Numbered from the stretch's first letter, positions 1 to 10,117 are shown. The stretch: DNA of 44,573 nt from Promethearchaeota archaeon (GCA_004524535.1 SDNY01000015.1:1-44573), one strand, 5' to 3'. Notes: a model not told the origin generated them from the sequence alone. Translations and numbers: made by a program.

Positions 1-210
1 GCTACGGAAGCAAGAACCTATCTTGAAGAACATTATAAAGAAGATATAAGTGATGAGGAATTAAAATTATTACCCCTAAGGACATTAAAGGAGTTAATGG
101 GCGATAACTTAAATAAGGATAATTGTGATGTAGCCTTTATTTTAAAAGAGGATGTAAAATTTAGATTGTTAAGTATAGATGAGAAACAAGAATTATTAGA
201 AAAATTATAG
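1..210 (+). CDS. psmA: Proteasome subunit alpha, C-terminal part (5' truncated by window edge)
   Basis: Frame 1 reads ATEARTYLEEHYKEDISDEELKLLPLRTLKELMGDNLNKDNCDVAFILKEDVKFRLLSIDEKQELLEKL*; resembles archaeal proteasome alpha C-terminus and lies directly upstream of SBDS as in the known archaeal superoperon. Confidence 0.8.
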   Translation, partial: ATEARTYLEEHYKEDISDEELKLLPLRTLKELMGDNLNKDNCDVAFILKEDVKFRLLSIDEKQELLEKL

Positions 211-346
211 AAGAAAGTACAAAAGAAATTATAAATATTTAAATCACGGTTATTACCTTATTTTTTTTATCTTTCAATACCGTATTGAAATCAAAAAGAT
301 GGGATTGAGTGGGAATAACCAATTTAAAATTTTGTGAAATTATATA

Positions 347-1138
347 ATGATCGATCGGGCAAGAATAAATCTCGGTAATTACATCATTGGTCGCTTAGAA
401 AAAGGGGGCAGAACTTTCGAGATGTTAATAGATCCGGAGCAAGCATGGGAAGCTAAAAAAATTATTCGTGAAGAAATCAATAAAAGGCTAAAATCGGGTA
501 ATAAAAAATCTCGTTTAACTGTAGATGAAGTATTAAATTCTCCACAAATTAATTTAGAATTAATTTTTGAAAGCTTTATCGTATTTGAAGATTTAAAACG
601 AGGAAAAAAAGCCACAGATGGTGATATGGAAGCGATATTTGACACTACGGACGGAAAAAGAATTAGTGGACACATTTTATTAGACGGAGAAATTCAATGG
701 ACTAAATCCCAAAGAGAAGAAGAAAGAAATAAGAAACTAAAGCAAATAATAACTATTATAAGTAAAAACGCAATAAATCCTCAAAATAAAAAACCACATC
801 CTTATCAAAGGATTGAAAAAGCCATTGAAGAGGCAAAAGTAAATATCGATGTTATGAAAAGCGCTGAAGAACAAGTAGACGATATAATTAAAAAGATTCA
901 GGCAATTATCCCAATTCGGATGGAACAAGTTGAATTAGCAATTAAAATACCTTCTTCTTTTACAGCTAAAGGCTATGGTATTGTTGCTCACCTAGCGCAA
1001 ATTAAAAAAGAAGAATGGCAGTCTGATGGTTCTTGGGTTTCAGTCGTTAGTTTACCGGCCGGTTTTCAAATGGAATTAATTGAGAAGTTGAATCATTTAA
1101 CCCATGGAAGAGTTCAAACTAAACTATTAAAATCTTAA
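347..1138 (+). CDS. sdo1: Ribosome maturation protein SBDS/SDO1 homolog
   Basis: 263 aa; N-terminal MIDRARINLGNYIIGRLEKGGRTFEMLIDPEQAWEAK and C-terminal features typical of SBDS; exosome-operon context. Confidence 0.93.
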   Translation: MIDRARINLGNYIIGRLEKGGRTFEMLIDPEQAWEAKKIIREEINKRLKSGNKKSRLTVDEVLNSPQINLELIFESFIVFEDLKRGKKATDGDMEAIFDTTDGKRISGHILLDGEIQWTKSQREEERNKKLKQIITIISKNAINPQNKKPHPYQRIEKAIEEAKVNIDVMKSAEEQVDDIIKKIQAIIPIRMEQVELAIKIPSSFTAKGYGIVAHLAQIKKEEWQSDGSWVSVVSLPAGFQMELIEKLNHLTHGRVQTKLLKS

Positions 1139-1233
1139 AATCCTAAACAGATATTTTTAATTTTCTTCTATTACATTATTTTTTTTAGGTTAGAATAGAG
1201 TGGATTTAATATAGAGAATAAGAGGTGATATAA

Positions 1234-2007
1234 ATGGAAGAGGAAGAACAAATAACCCAAGAAGATGACGAATTTGAGGATGAAGAAACATCTCGTGAAC
1301 TTGTTGTACCTGGTGAAGTTTTAACCGAAGAGGTCCAAGATTTTATACCCGGAAGAGGTACAATTTTCAATAAAGACAAAACAAAAATTATTTCGTTGCA
1401 TATAGGTTTAAAAAACATTAATAAAAATTATATTAATGTTATCCCGCTAAGAGGGATTTATACTCCTCAACCAGGAGATAAAATTATTGCTATCGTAGTC
1501 GATAAAAATCCTGTAAAATACAAATGTGATATAAACGCAAAAGATTTTGCTCAACTTAAGCCAAGAAATACGGTTAAAAGAATGAAGTCGCGAATGGGAA
1601 AACGAAATTATGAACAAGATGATTTGAGCACTGAAAAATTTGATATTGGAGATATTTTAATTGTAAAAGTTCTTTCAGCAGATCGCCTGAACAAGCCCGA
1701 ATTAACTACAATTGGAAAATATCTTGGAAAAAAAAATGGAGGTATTGTGATTTCAATAGATCCTCCCAAAATACCAAGATTAATAGGGAGAAATGGGAGC
1801 ATGATTAAGATGTTAAAGAACCTGACTAAATGCAATATTTTCGTAACTCAAAATGGGCGTGTTTGGATAAAAGGTGATAATATCGCATATGAGCGACTTC
1901 TTATTGAAGCAATATATAAAATTGAGAGGGAAGCACATACAACGGGATTGACTGATAGAATGCAATTATTTATAGAAAATGAAAAAAAAAATAGAGGTAT
2001 TGAATAA
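1234..2007 (+). CDS. rrp4: Exosome complex RNA-binding protein Rrp4
   Basis: VVPGEVL...IPGRGT N-terminal motif, S1 and KH (PRLIGRNGSMIKMLKNLTKCNIFVTQNGRVWIKG) domains; upstream of rrp41. Confidence 0.95.
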   Translation: MEEEEQITQEDDEFEDEETSRELVVPGEVLTEEVQDFIPGRGTIFNKDKTKIISLHIGLKNINKNYINVIPLRGIYTPQPGDKIIAIVVDKNPVKYKCDINAKDFAQLKPRNTVKRMKSRMGKRNYEQDDLSTEKFDIGDILIVKVLSADRLNKPELTTIGKYLGKKNGGIVISIDPPKIPRLIGRNGSMIKMLKNLTKCNIFVTQNGRVWIKGDNIAYERLLIEAIYKIEREAHTTGLTDRMQLFIENEKKNRGIE

Positions 2008-2009
2008 TT

Positions 2010-2780
2010 ATGGTGTTATTGATTAAAGATGAATATCCCGAGAAGCTATTTCAAGAAAATGGCAAGCGGCTTGATGGAAGGGATAAAAAAGAGTTAAGAC
2101 CTATTAAAATGGAAGTTGATGTATTAAAGAATGCGGATGGTAGCGCATATATCGAATGGGGTAATAATAAAATATTTGCCGCTGTTTTTGGCCCAAGAGA
2201 AGTGCATCCTCATCATTTATCAAAACCTGATAAAGGGATCTTGCGTGTTTTCTACAGAATGGCAACTTATTCTGTTTTTGATAGAAAGAGACCTGCTCCT
2301 GGTCGCCGAGAAAAGGAAATTTCAATGATTATTGCAGATTGTTTGGAACCTGTTTTATTTCTCGAACTCTATCCGGGAACTGCGTTTGAAATATTTATTC
2401 AAGTAATAGACGCTGATGGTGGAACAAGATGCGCAAGTACGACTGTTGCTTCCTTAGCGTTAGCTGATGCGGGTATACCAATGAAAAGTCTGGTAACTGC
2501 CCTTGCTGTTGGAAAAATTGATGGTGAATTAGTTGTTGATCTCTCGGGAATAGAAGATAAAGCAGGAGAAGCAGATCTTCCCATTGCAATTACATGGTTT
2601 AATGATGAGATTTCATTATTACAATTTGATGGAGAAATGGATTTATCAGAATTAGATACAGTATTAAAAGATGCTAAAGAAGCCGCAAAGAAAATATATG
2701 AGATTCAAGTAAATACTTTGAAGAATAAATATATTTCAATTCAGAATAATATTGAAAAAGAAAAAGGAGGGGAAGATTGA
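2010..2780 (+). CDS. rrp41: Exosome complex exonuclease Rrp41
   Basis: RLDGRDKKELRPIKMEVDVLKNADGSAYIEWGNNKIFAAVFGPREVHPHH; RNase PH fold signature. Confidence 0.96.
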   Translation: MVLLIKDEYPEKLFQENGKRLDGRDKKELRPIKMEVDVLKNADGSAYIEWGNNKIFAAVFGPREVHPHHLSKPDKGILRVFYRMATYSVFDRKRPAPGRREKEISMIIADCLEPVLFLELYPGTAFEIFIQVIDADGGTRCASTTVASLALADAGIPMKSLVTALAVGKIDGELVVDLSGIEDKAGEADLPIAITWFNDEISLLQFDGEMDLSELDTVLKDAKEAAKKIYEIQVNTLKNKYISIQNNIEKEKGGED

Positions 2781-3610
2781 AGATGATGGATGTAAAACGG
2801 GTAATATCTACAATTGAACGCAAATATATAAAGAATAATTTAAAAAAGGAAGAACGACTTGATGGTCGAGGGCTATGGGATTATCGTGAATTCAAAATTA
2901 CCCCCAATTTTGTTGCAGCAGCAGAAGGGTCAGCTGATGTCTCATTAGGTGAAACTAGAATTATAACTGGATTAAAATACGATATAGGGACGCCTTTTCC
3001 TGATTTACCTGATGAAGGTGTTTGTACAATTATGGCAGAGTTAATACCCTTGGCATCTCCTTTATTTGAGAGAGGGCCTCCAGATGAACAATCAATTGAA
3101 TTAGCTCGTGTGGTAGATCGGGGAATTCGACATGCAGATTGTGTTCAGACAAAAAAACTGTGCATAGAAGCAGAAAAAGCAGTTTACATTTTATTTGTTG
3201 ATATGTATGTAATAAATTATGAAGGAAATTTAATCGATTGTGGAGGCGTAAGCGCTTTAACTACGTTAATTTCAGCCCAACTTCCTGAAGGAAAATGGAA
3301 TGGCGAAGATGTTGAATGGACAGGTGGATATTTTACTGGAAAAGATATAGTTAATGAATTACCTTTGGTAATTACTTATGGAAAAATTGATGATATCATT
3401 TTTCTTGATCCAGATTTGCCAGAAGAATTAGTTTGTGATGGTCGGATATCCATATCCTCTACTGAAGAAAAAATAACCAGTATACAAAAAAGTGGAGTAG
3501 CAACGTTCTCTTTTGATGAAATCAAAATGTTATGTAGTAAATCACTGGAAATAGGCAAAAAATTAAGAAAGGATTTAAATCTTTGGCAATACAAAGCTAA
3601 TATTGAATAA
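2777..3610 (+). CDS. rrp42: Exosome complex component Rrp42
   Basis: RNase PH family, RLDGRGLWDYREFKITPNFVAAAEGSADVSLGETRIITG; 4-nt overlap with rrp41. Confidence 0.95.
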   Translation: MKMMDVKRVISTIERKYIKNNLKKEERLDGRGLWDYREFKITPNFVAAAEGSADVSLGETRIITGLKYDIGTPFPDLPDEGVCTIMAELIPLASPLFERGPPDEQSIELARVVDRGIRHADCVQTKKLCIEAEKAVYILFVDMYVINYEGNLIDCGGVSALTTLISAQLPEGKWNGEDVEWTGGYFTGKDIVNELPLVITYGKIDDIIFLDPDLPEELVCDGRISISSTEEKITSIQKSGVATFSFDEIKMLCSKSLEIGKKLRKDLNLWQYKANIE

Positions 3611-3660
3611 TTTTTTTTTTATTTTATTTATTTTTTAATATTTCTAATATTTTCCTCAAA
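3608..3660 (+). terminator. Possible T-rich transcription terminator after rrp42
   Basis: Long T-rich tract (taatttttttttttattttatttatttttt) immediately after the rrp42 stop; archaeal oligo-T termination is established, but whether this tract is used is not shown. Confidence 0.35.
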
Positions 3661-3722
3661 ATTTTTATTTTATTGTGATTTTAATAGATTATTAACAGTC
3701 TTAATTTAAACTTGATGCATAA

Positions 3723-4010
3723 ATGGGGAAAACTAAAAAAGTTGGGATCAGTGGAAAATTTCAAGCCCGTTATGGTTCGGTGGTCAGGAAGAGATATCGC
3801 CAAATCATGGAAAAAATGAAAGATAAAATTAAATGCCCTCGATGTCAAACAAAAGGTTCTGTCCATAGAATTTCTACGGGTATCTGGCATTGTAAAAAAT
3901 GCGACGCCACATTTACCGGAGGTGCGTATTACATAGAAACTCCTCGAGGAGTAGAGTCATACAGGATTGCAAAGAGAAAACAAAGAGAATTAGAAGTTAT
4001 TGAAGAATAA
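3723..4010 (+). CDS. rpl37ae: 50S ribosomal protein L37Ae
   Basis: 95 aa with KCPRCQTKGSVHRISTGIWHCKKCDATFTGGAY zinc ribbon. Confidence 0.95.
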   Translation: MGKTKKVGISGKFQARYGSVVRKRYRQIMEKMKDKIKCPRCQTKGSVHRISTGIWHCKKCDATFTGGAYYIETPRGVESYRIAKRKQRELEVIEE

Positions 4011-4279
4011 TGAATCAACTCAACCAATTTACCATAAAAGCAACTGTTGAACTAAATTTTGCAAATTCTAAAACTCGGGACATTTCTTATAACTCATTTT
4101 TACCCGAATTAGAAAAATTAAATACTAAACGATCTAAAATAAAGATTGAAAAAAAAGAGAATCTCTTAATTTTTCATATAGAAAGCAGTGATATCACTGC
4201 ATTTCGAGCCTCAATAAGCGATATCATAGGTTTTGGTAGAATCGTAGAAAATACATTAACACTCACACTTTGCGAGTAA
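4010..4279 (+). CDS. pcc1: KEOPS complex subunit Pcc1
   Basis: 89 aa, size and pattern of Pcc1 (KIEKKENLLIFHIESSDITAFRASISDIIGFGRIVENTL); known position between L37Ae and prefoldin beta. Confidence 0.82.
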   Translation: MNQLNQFTIKATVELNFANSKTRDISYNSFLPELEKLNTKRSKIKIEKKENLLIFHIESSDITAFRASISDIIGFGRIVENTLTLTLCE

Positions 4280-4347
4280 CTTTAAAGTAAAGAATATATA
4301 ACTTATCGTGTTAAATTTATTATAAAAAATATAAATATTGAAAAATT

Positions 4348-4710
4348 ATGAGCATAAATCTTGATGACCTTGACGAAGAAGTTAAGAAAAAAGTCATGAA
4401 TTTACAAAATTTATCGACGACAATGGAATTTTTAACAAATCAAAAAATACAGCTCGAGAGTGCTTCTAGAGAGGCAGAAGTAGCTATAGAAGAACTCGAA
4501 AAAATCAATCCTGACGAGGTCGTTTACAAATCAATAGGCGGGATTTTAGTAAAAAGTGAAAAAAATAGGCTTCTTGAAGAAAAAAAGTCGCTAAAGACAA
4601 CCCTGGAAATGAGGCTCAAAACTATAGAGTCTAAAGTCCAGAGGACTAAAGGGCAAATCGAATCGCTTCGTAAATCTATTCAATCAGATTTGCAAAATAA
4701 GGCCGCTTAA
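4348..4710 (+). CDS. pfdB: Prefoldin subunit beta
   Basis: 120 aa coiled coil with VYKSIGGILVKSEKNRLLEEKKSLKTTLEMRLKTIESK; conserved context. Confidence 0.9.
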   Translation: MSINLDDLDEEVKKKVMNLQNLSTTMEFLTNQKIQLESASREAEVAIEELEKINPDEVVYKSIGGILVKSEKNRLLEEKKSLKTTLEMRLKTIESKVQRTKGQIESLRKSIQSDLQNKAA

Positions 4711-4714
4711 GTAT

Positions 4715-5716
4715 ATGTTAAATTCCAAATTTGAAGATTTAAAACTTTTTTTGAAAGGTAAAAAAATTTTAATAACAACTCACGATTTAGTAGACATTGA
4801 CGGATTAGCATCCTGCGTGGTTTTAAAATTCTTTCTCAATCGATTTATTGATTCTTCCGATATTCATTTATTTTTACCAGAAATCTCAAAATCTACAAAA
4901 GATTTTATTCAAAAATACACAGAAAAATTTCCTGATATTACAATCCCCTTAGAAATTGAGTTTAAAACTTTAAAAATTGACATATTTTTAATTTTAGATA
5001 CAAATAATCTAGACCAAGTGGCAATTCCAGATATTAATAGTTCGGAAATTCCAATTATCTTTATTGACCATCATTTAAATTTGAAAAAGAATAATAAAAG
5101 GAATATATCTTTGAAAATTATAGACGATCAATATAGTTCAACTGCAGAAATTATATATGAATTATGTGAATATTTTAATTTAGAATTAACGCTACCCTAC
5201 AAATATCTTCTCATTGCTGCAATTTTAACTGATTCTGGGTTTTTTAAGCATGGAAATAATGATACAATATTGCGAATTTCAAAATTATTAAGTAATCAAC
5301 TAGATTATCAAGAAATCCTATCAACATTAAAGAATGATAAAACAATTCCCGAAAAAATAGCAAAAATAAAAGCATTACAAAGAGTTAAGTTAATTCAGGA
5401 AGGGAATTGGTTAATAGGAATAACTAATGTTGGAAGTTTTGAGGCAAGCGTAGCTTCTTCATTAATTAAAATAGGTTTTGATGTAAGTGTTGCATATTCA
5501 GAGAAAAAATCGGGGTATAGAATCAGTACGAGAGCAAAAAAATATGTTTGTTTGAAAACTGGCTTACATTTAGGGAAAATTTTAAAAGAAGTCTCTGAAG
5601 AGTGCGGAGCAAGTGGTGGAGGACACGACGGTGCTGCCGCATTAAATGGTATATTGGATTTAGAAATAATTATAGAGAAAATCCTTGATAGAATAAAACA
5701 AGTTTTAAATAAATAA
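4715..5716 (+). CDS. DHH/DHHA1-family phosphoesterase (RecJ/nanoRNase-like)
   Basis: TTHDLVDIDGLAS, IFIDHHLN (DHH) and C-terminal GASGGGHDGAAALNG (DHHA1). Confidence 0.88.
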   Translation: MLNSKFEDLKLFLKGKKILITTHDLVDIDGLASCVVLKFFLNRFIDSSDIHLFLPEISKSTKDFIQKYTEKFPDITIPLEIEFKTLKIDIFLILDTNNLDQVAIPDINSSEIPIIFIDHHLNLKKNNKRNISLKIIDDQYSSTAEIIYELCEYFNLELTLPYKYLLIAAILTDSGFFKHGNNDTILRISKLLSNQLDYQEILSTLKNDKTIPEKIAKIKALQRVKLIQEGNWLIGITNVGSFEASVASSLIKIGFDVSVAYSEKKSGYRISTRAKKYVCLKTGLHLGKILKEVSEECGASGGGHDGAAALNGILDLEIIIEKILDRIKQVLNK

Positions 5717-5756
5717 TAATTCTTATAAAACAAGGTTTTTAAGGTTTATAATTAAA

Positions 5757-6596
5757 ATGTGTTTAATAAAATATAATAATTTTTCATTTCGGTACAAAAA
5801 AAACGAGACTTATCAGTTAAATAATATTAATTTAAAGATTGAACAAAATAAATTCATTCTTCTAGCAGGAGCTACTGGTTCAGGTAAAACCACTTTAATT
5901 AGAAGTATGAATGGGCTAATTCCACAATTTTATGCCGGATTTTACAAAGGAAGTGTAGAAGTAAATGGAAAAGATACAGTTGAAACACCTATACCTGATT
6001 TATCTACGGAAGTAGGGATTGTGTTTCAAAATCCTGAGAACCAATTAATTTCAATGAATGTAGAACACGAAATTGCATTTGGAATGGAAAATCTAGGAGT
6101 GCCTCGTGGGGCAATGAAAAAAAAAATTAAAGAAGTTATCCAATTAACTGAAATTGAACATCTATTAGATAGAGCTCCTTTTGAATTAAGTGGTGGAGAA
6201 CAACAACGAGTTGCTATTGCATCAATCTTAGTATTAGACCCCAAGGTTCTTATATTGGATGAGCCCTCTTCATTGCTAGATCCTATGATGGCTAAAAAAA
6301 TAATTAATTTATTAAAAAAAATTCAAACTGAGAAAGGAACTACGATAATAATTAGTGAACATCGCATGGATTTAGTTATACCTGTAGCTGATGAAATTAT
6401 CTTAATTTCGGAAGGTAAAATTCTTGAGCATGATACTAAAGATAATATAATCAATAAAGATACCTTTCAAAATCTAATTATAAATAAACCTGTTATATAT
6501 TCAATATTTAACCAATTGAAAAAAGAAAAACTCTATAATGGAAAGATTCCGACTTCAATTCTCGCCACAATAAAATATCTTAAAAGTCTGAATTAA
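5757..6596 (+). CDS. ecfA1: ECF transporter ATP-binding protein (EcfA)
   Basis: Walker A GATGSGKTT, signature LSGGEQQRVAIAS, Walker B VLILDEPSS; cobalt/ECF family pattern VGIVFQNPENQL. Confidence 0.9.
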   Translation: MCLIKYNNFSFRYKKNETYQLNNINLKIEQNKFILLAGATGSGKTTLIRSMNGLIPQFYAGFYKGSVEVNGKDTVETPIPDLSTEVGIVFQNPENQLISMNVEHEIAFGMENLGVPRGAMKKKIKEVIQLTEIEHLLDRAPFELSGGEQQRVAIASILVLDPKVLILDEPSSLLDPMMAKKIINLLKKIQTEKGTTIIISEHRMDLVIPVADEIILISEGKILEHDTKDNIINKDTFQNLIINKPVIYSIFNQLKKEKLYNGKIPTSILATIKYLKSLN

Positions 6597-6614
6597 ATAT
6601 AAACGATGGTCTAG

Positions 6615-7469
6615 ATGTCTGAAGAATTACCAATAATTTTAATAAAAGATGTGGATTACACTTACCCAAATAGAACTGTGGCTTTAAAACACATTAACCT
6701 GAATATTTACAAAGGAGAATTAGTTGGAATTATGGGAATGAATGGAGCTGGTAAAACTACACTAATTAGGACGTTAAATGGTCTTATTAGGCCATTAAAA
6801 GGCAATGTTTATATCGATGGCGAAAATATTAAGTCTAAAAATATAGGTACAGCATCTAAAAAAGTAGGAATAATTTTTCAAAATCCATACCATCAAGTAT
6901 TCTCTAATACTGTTGAAGAAGAAATAAAATTTTCCTTAAAAAGTCTTAATCTAAGTAAAGAAGAAATCCAAAATAGAACTAATGAGGTTTTGAACAGATT
7001 TAATTTAAAAAAATATAAGGAGAGATCACCTCTAAATCTATCAGGTGGAGAAACAAAAAAATTAGCACTAGCATCAATATTTTGTAGGGATCCGGAGATA
7101 CTAGTGTTTGATGAGCCTACTTTAGGTCAAGACGCTAAAGAAATCGACTTCTTTGTTAATTTAATTAATAAAGAAAAAGATAGAGGCAAAACTATTATAA
7201 TAGTCACCCATAATATAGAATTCGCAATAGAATATATCCCTCGGACAATATTAATGGTCGATGGACGTATTGTTGCAGATGGGATAACATCGGCGGTATT
7301 AACCAACGAATTTTTAGTCAATACATCCTCTTTAATATTGCCACAAATACTACAGCTTAATATAGCGTTAAATGAAATGGGAATTCAATGCCCAGAAGAC
7401 ATAAATTCTAAAAGTGAAATGATCCATTTTCTTACAAATTATTTAAAAAACAAATCCACAAAAGTCTAA
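6615..7469 (+). CDS. ecfA2: ECF transporter ATP-binding protein (second EcfA)
   Basis: Walker A GMNGAGKTT, LSGGETKKLALAS, EILVFDEPTLGQD. Confidence 0.9.
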   Translation: MSEELPIILIKDVDYTYPNRTVALKHINLNIYKGELVGIMGMNGAGKTTLIRTLNGLIRPLKGNVYIDGENIKSKNIGTASKKVGIIFQNPYHQVFSNTVEEEIKFSLKSLNLSKEEIQNRTNEVLNRFNLKKYKERSPLNLSGGETKKLALASIFCRDPEILVFDEPTLGQDAKEIDFFVNLINKEKDRGKTIIIVTHNIEFAIEYIPRTILMVDGRIVADGITSAVLTNEFLVNTSSLILPQILQLNIALNEMGIQCPEDINSKSEMIHFLTNYLKNKSTKV

Positions 7470-7484
7470 GGTGAAAATAGCAAA

Positions 7485-8252
7485 ATGTCCTTAGAATTTC
7501 TCCAAGCGTTCAAATTTCAAAAAAAAAATACATTAGTCCATAATTTCGATCCGAGAGCAAAATTATTATGTGCTATTGTGTATTCTATTAGTGGTTTGCT
7601 ATTTGTAGACATCGTACCATTGTTTTTAATATTTTTAAGTTTGATTCCTTTAATCTTTCTAGGCAGAATGGTAAAAGAGTGGATTAAAAGCATTCGTGGG
7701 CTCTCATTTATGATCCTTTTAATCATTGTTCTAAATACTTACTTCTTATCATTGTCTTACGCTATAGCAATGATACTTAGAATATGTATTATGATTACAG
7801 CTTTCTCAATATTTTTTTTAACGACCCATCCTAATGATTTAGCACTTTCTTTAATATCTATGAAAGTACCATATCCATACGCTTTTTCTTTCTCTTTAGC
7901 TTTTAGATTTGTCCCTACCATTGCAATAGAAGCGCAAAATATTATAGATGCTCAACAAAGTAGAGGTTATGAAATGCAACAAAAAGGTCTAATAAATCAA
8001 ATAAAAAACCTTTTCCCTTTATTGGTTCCACTAATAATTTGTTCAATAAAGAGAGCTTTTAATGTGGCCGAAGCTCTAGAATCAAGAGCGTTTGGAAGTA
8101 CTAAAGATCGCTCATATTATTACACGATAAAATATTCAATAAAAGATTGGTTATTTACGATTTATTTATTAATACTTCTAATATTTGTAATATTCATTCG
8201 AATTCAATTTGGAGTAATGCCAGAATGGTTGCATTTTGCCTTACCAGTTTAG
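7485..8252 (+). CDS. ecfT: ECF transporter transmembrane protein EcfT
   Basis: Membrane protein with AQNIIDAQQSRGYEM and VAEALESRAFGS, the paired Ala-Arg-Gly type motifs of EcfT; adjacent to two EcfA. Confidence 0.92.
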   Translation: MSLEFLQAFKFQKKNTLVHNFDPRAKLLCAIVYSISGLLFVDIVPLFLIFLSLIPLIFLGRMVKEWIKSIRGLSFMILLIIVLNTYFLSLSYAIAMILRICIMITAFSIFFLTTHPNDLALSLISMKVPYPYAFSFSLAFRFVPTIAIEAQNIIDAQQSRGYEMQQKGLINQIKNLFPLLVPLIICSIKRAFNVAEALESRAFGSTKDRSYYYTIKYSIKDWLFTIYLLILLIFVIFIRIQFGVMPEWLHFALPV

Positions 8253-8271
8253 ATTTTAAAATTGAGATATT

Positions 8272-8916
8272 ATGATTGTAAAAAATTTCTATATTAGTGA
8301 TTTGGACTTAAAATACTTAGTAGGAATTAATCAAATAAGGATCTTCGATATTACATTAGATTTTATACTTAACTTAACTGAAAAAATTCAAAATGAGCAT
8401 AAAAATTCAATACTACAATTTTTTTCCGATAAGTATATTTTAAACCAGGACCATATTTTTACAGCATGCTATTACACACAAAAGGCTTTTGCTGATAAAA
8501 CTAATATTTCAAAAAGAAAAAATATTGAATTATTATTGTATTTAGCAACTAAAAGGCAAATTAAAAATGCACTTGAAGCATTTGGAATTAATTTAAAGTT
8601 AGATAAGATAATCAGTTATGTCATCATTTCAAACGAGAACAATTTAAATAAAATTAACGAGGGAGTTTTAGAATCATTGGGGGCAAATGAGGTCGAGCTA
8701 ACAATAAATGACCAGAATCTTAAAAAACTTAATCAAATTAAGTCATATTTCGAAATTTCTGATAATCAAATTAATTCTGTGTTAAACTCTTACGGAGTAA
8801 AGGAATTTAATAACGAACTAATAGATAGTAATCTTAATAACTTATTTTTAGCGGTATACGATTTAATTTGTGAAAAAATGGCTTTCTTAAGCTTAGAAAA
8901 AATTAAAACAGATTAG
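8272..8916 (+). CDS. cgi121: KEOPS complex subunit Cgi121-like protein
   Basis: HIFTACYYTQKAFADKTNISKRKNIELLLYLATKRQIKNALEAFGI matches the Cgi121 core pattern (LLYxxxxRQIxxAxxxxGI). Confidence 0.75.
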   Translation: MIVKNFYISDLDLKYLVGINQIRIFDITLDFILNLTEKIQNEHKNSILQFFSDKYILNQDHIFTACYYTQKAFADKTNISKRKNIELLLYLATKRQIKNALEAFGINLKLDKIISYVIISNENNLNKINEGVLESLGANEVELTINDQNLKKLNQIKSYFEISDNQINSVLNSYGVKEFNNELIDSNLNNLFLAVYDLICEKMAFLSLEKIKTD

Positions 8917-8957
8917 TTTGAAGAGATTTCATTTTTAATTTTAAATCTACATGTTTT

Positions 8958-9575
8958 TCAAATTTTTTTATAGATCATGTATGATGCATTAAGTAATGTC
9001 CATAAGATAATCGCAAAAACAGCCAGCCATTCTGCTATTGGAAGTTGTGTAAATAAGTATAAGGCAAAAAATGCACACACTACAAATCCACTATAAGCTA
9101 ATATTTTCAAAAATTTAGGATCTTTTAACATAAACAAACTGTAAACGAAAATAAATATTAATCCGCCTATAAATGCTGTAAAGGCAAAAATTAAATGTAA
9201 AACAAATATTGTATAACTCTCTTGACTTAGGGGAAAAACACCAACAAGTAACAACGAAAAGCTAGAAATAACTGAGATTGCGAATATTAATTTTATTGCT
9301 TTTTCATCAACAAATTCGCGACTAATTATTTTGCATAAATATATATCAAATATAACAGCAAATATACCAGAAAAGATCAATCCAATATTAAATAACAATC
9401 CCACAGGACCAGAAATAATACCTAAAGAACTTACAGAATTCGTATAAATGCTATAACCTGAGATGATAAGACCAATAATGTCAATAGAAATTCCTATAGA
9501 GATAGAAAGTAATCCAAATACTCCCCCCGGTACTATTTTGAAAAGATTATCGAAAAAATTATTTAATTTTTCCAT
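8958..9575 (-). CDS. DUF998-like integral membrane protein
   Basis: About six hydrophobic segments; YSIYTNSVSSLGIISGPVGLLFNIGLIFSG resembles the DUF998 N-terminal pattern. Confidence 0.65.
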   Translation of the reverse strand: MEKLNNFFDNLFKIVPGGVFGLLSISIGISIDIIGLIISGYSIYTNSVSSLGIISGPVGLLFNIGLIFSGIFAVIFDIYLCKIISREFVDEKAIKLIFAISVISSFSLLLVGVFPLSQESYTIFVLHLIFAFTAFIGGLIFIFVYSLFMLKDPKFLKILAYSGFVVCAFFALYLFTQLPIAEWLAVFAIILWTLLNASYMIYKKI

Positions 9576-9586
9576 AATTTCTAATT

Positions 9587-10117
9587 CTAATCCAAAGATG
9601 TTTTACATTTAAATTTTAAGATATCGTTAGGTTTTAGAAAAGTAATTCCGCAACTATTTCCTAAAATTTCTATATTTATTATTTTATTTGGATTCTCAAG
9701 GTCGACTTTATTATTAATATTTTCTGCGATAATTCTGATAAATTGAACTCTATCAATTAACTCATGTTTTCGACGTTTTAAAGTTATCCTAAAAGAATCA
9801 TTTTTATTTATATATTCTTTATAATGATTTTTTATAATTTCCTTTATAATATTTACATTAGTTTCACAAATATAATCAATAGGAACAATCTTTAAAATGT
9901 ATTGAAAAAAGTTTGGATCATTTTTCAAAATATTTTTTATTTTTTGAATTATCTCTTTCGCATTTAAACTTGTTAAAGCTGTGATTAATCCAGAAAATTC
10001 TAAATCTAAAATTATAGGATATTTATCTCCACAAATTAATAAAGTAAACCATAACTCTGCCTTAGCATTTGTTTCATTATATCTCGAAGATGACACTAAT
10101 AGATTAAAATTTTTCAC
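9587..10117 (-). CDS. THUMP-domain protein (Tan1-like, predicted tRNA-modification factor)
   Basis: FNLLVSSSRYNETNAKAELWFTLL, SGLITALTSLNAKEI, NDSFRITLKRRKHEL, IAENINNKVDLENPNKIINIEILG: typical THUMP/NFLD pattern. Confidence 0.75.
   Translation of the reverse strand: MKNFNLLVSSSRYNETNAKAELWFTLLICGDKYPIILDLEFSGLITALTSLNAKEIIQKIKNILKNDPNFFQYILKIVPIDYICETNVNIIKEIIKNHYKEYINKNDSFRITLKRRKHELIDRVQFIRIIAENINNKVDLENPNKIINIEILGNSCGITFLKPNDILKFKCKTSLD

Noticed and set aside
379-675. Antisense ORF of 98 aa opposite the SBDS gene, and similar antisense or alternate-frame ORFs throughout (e.g. 2104-2325, 5395-5733, 18045-18389, 36635-36925)
   Set aside because: They lie inside strongly supported genes, have low-complexity or unnatural composition and match no recognisable family; treated as shadow ORFs.
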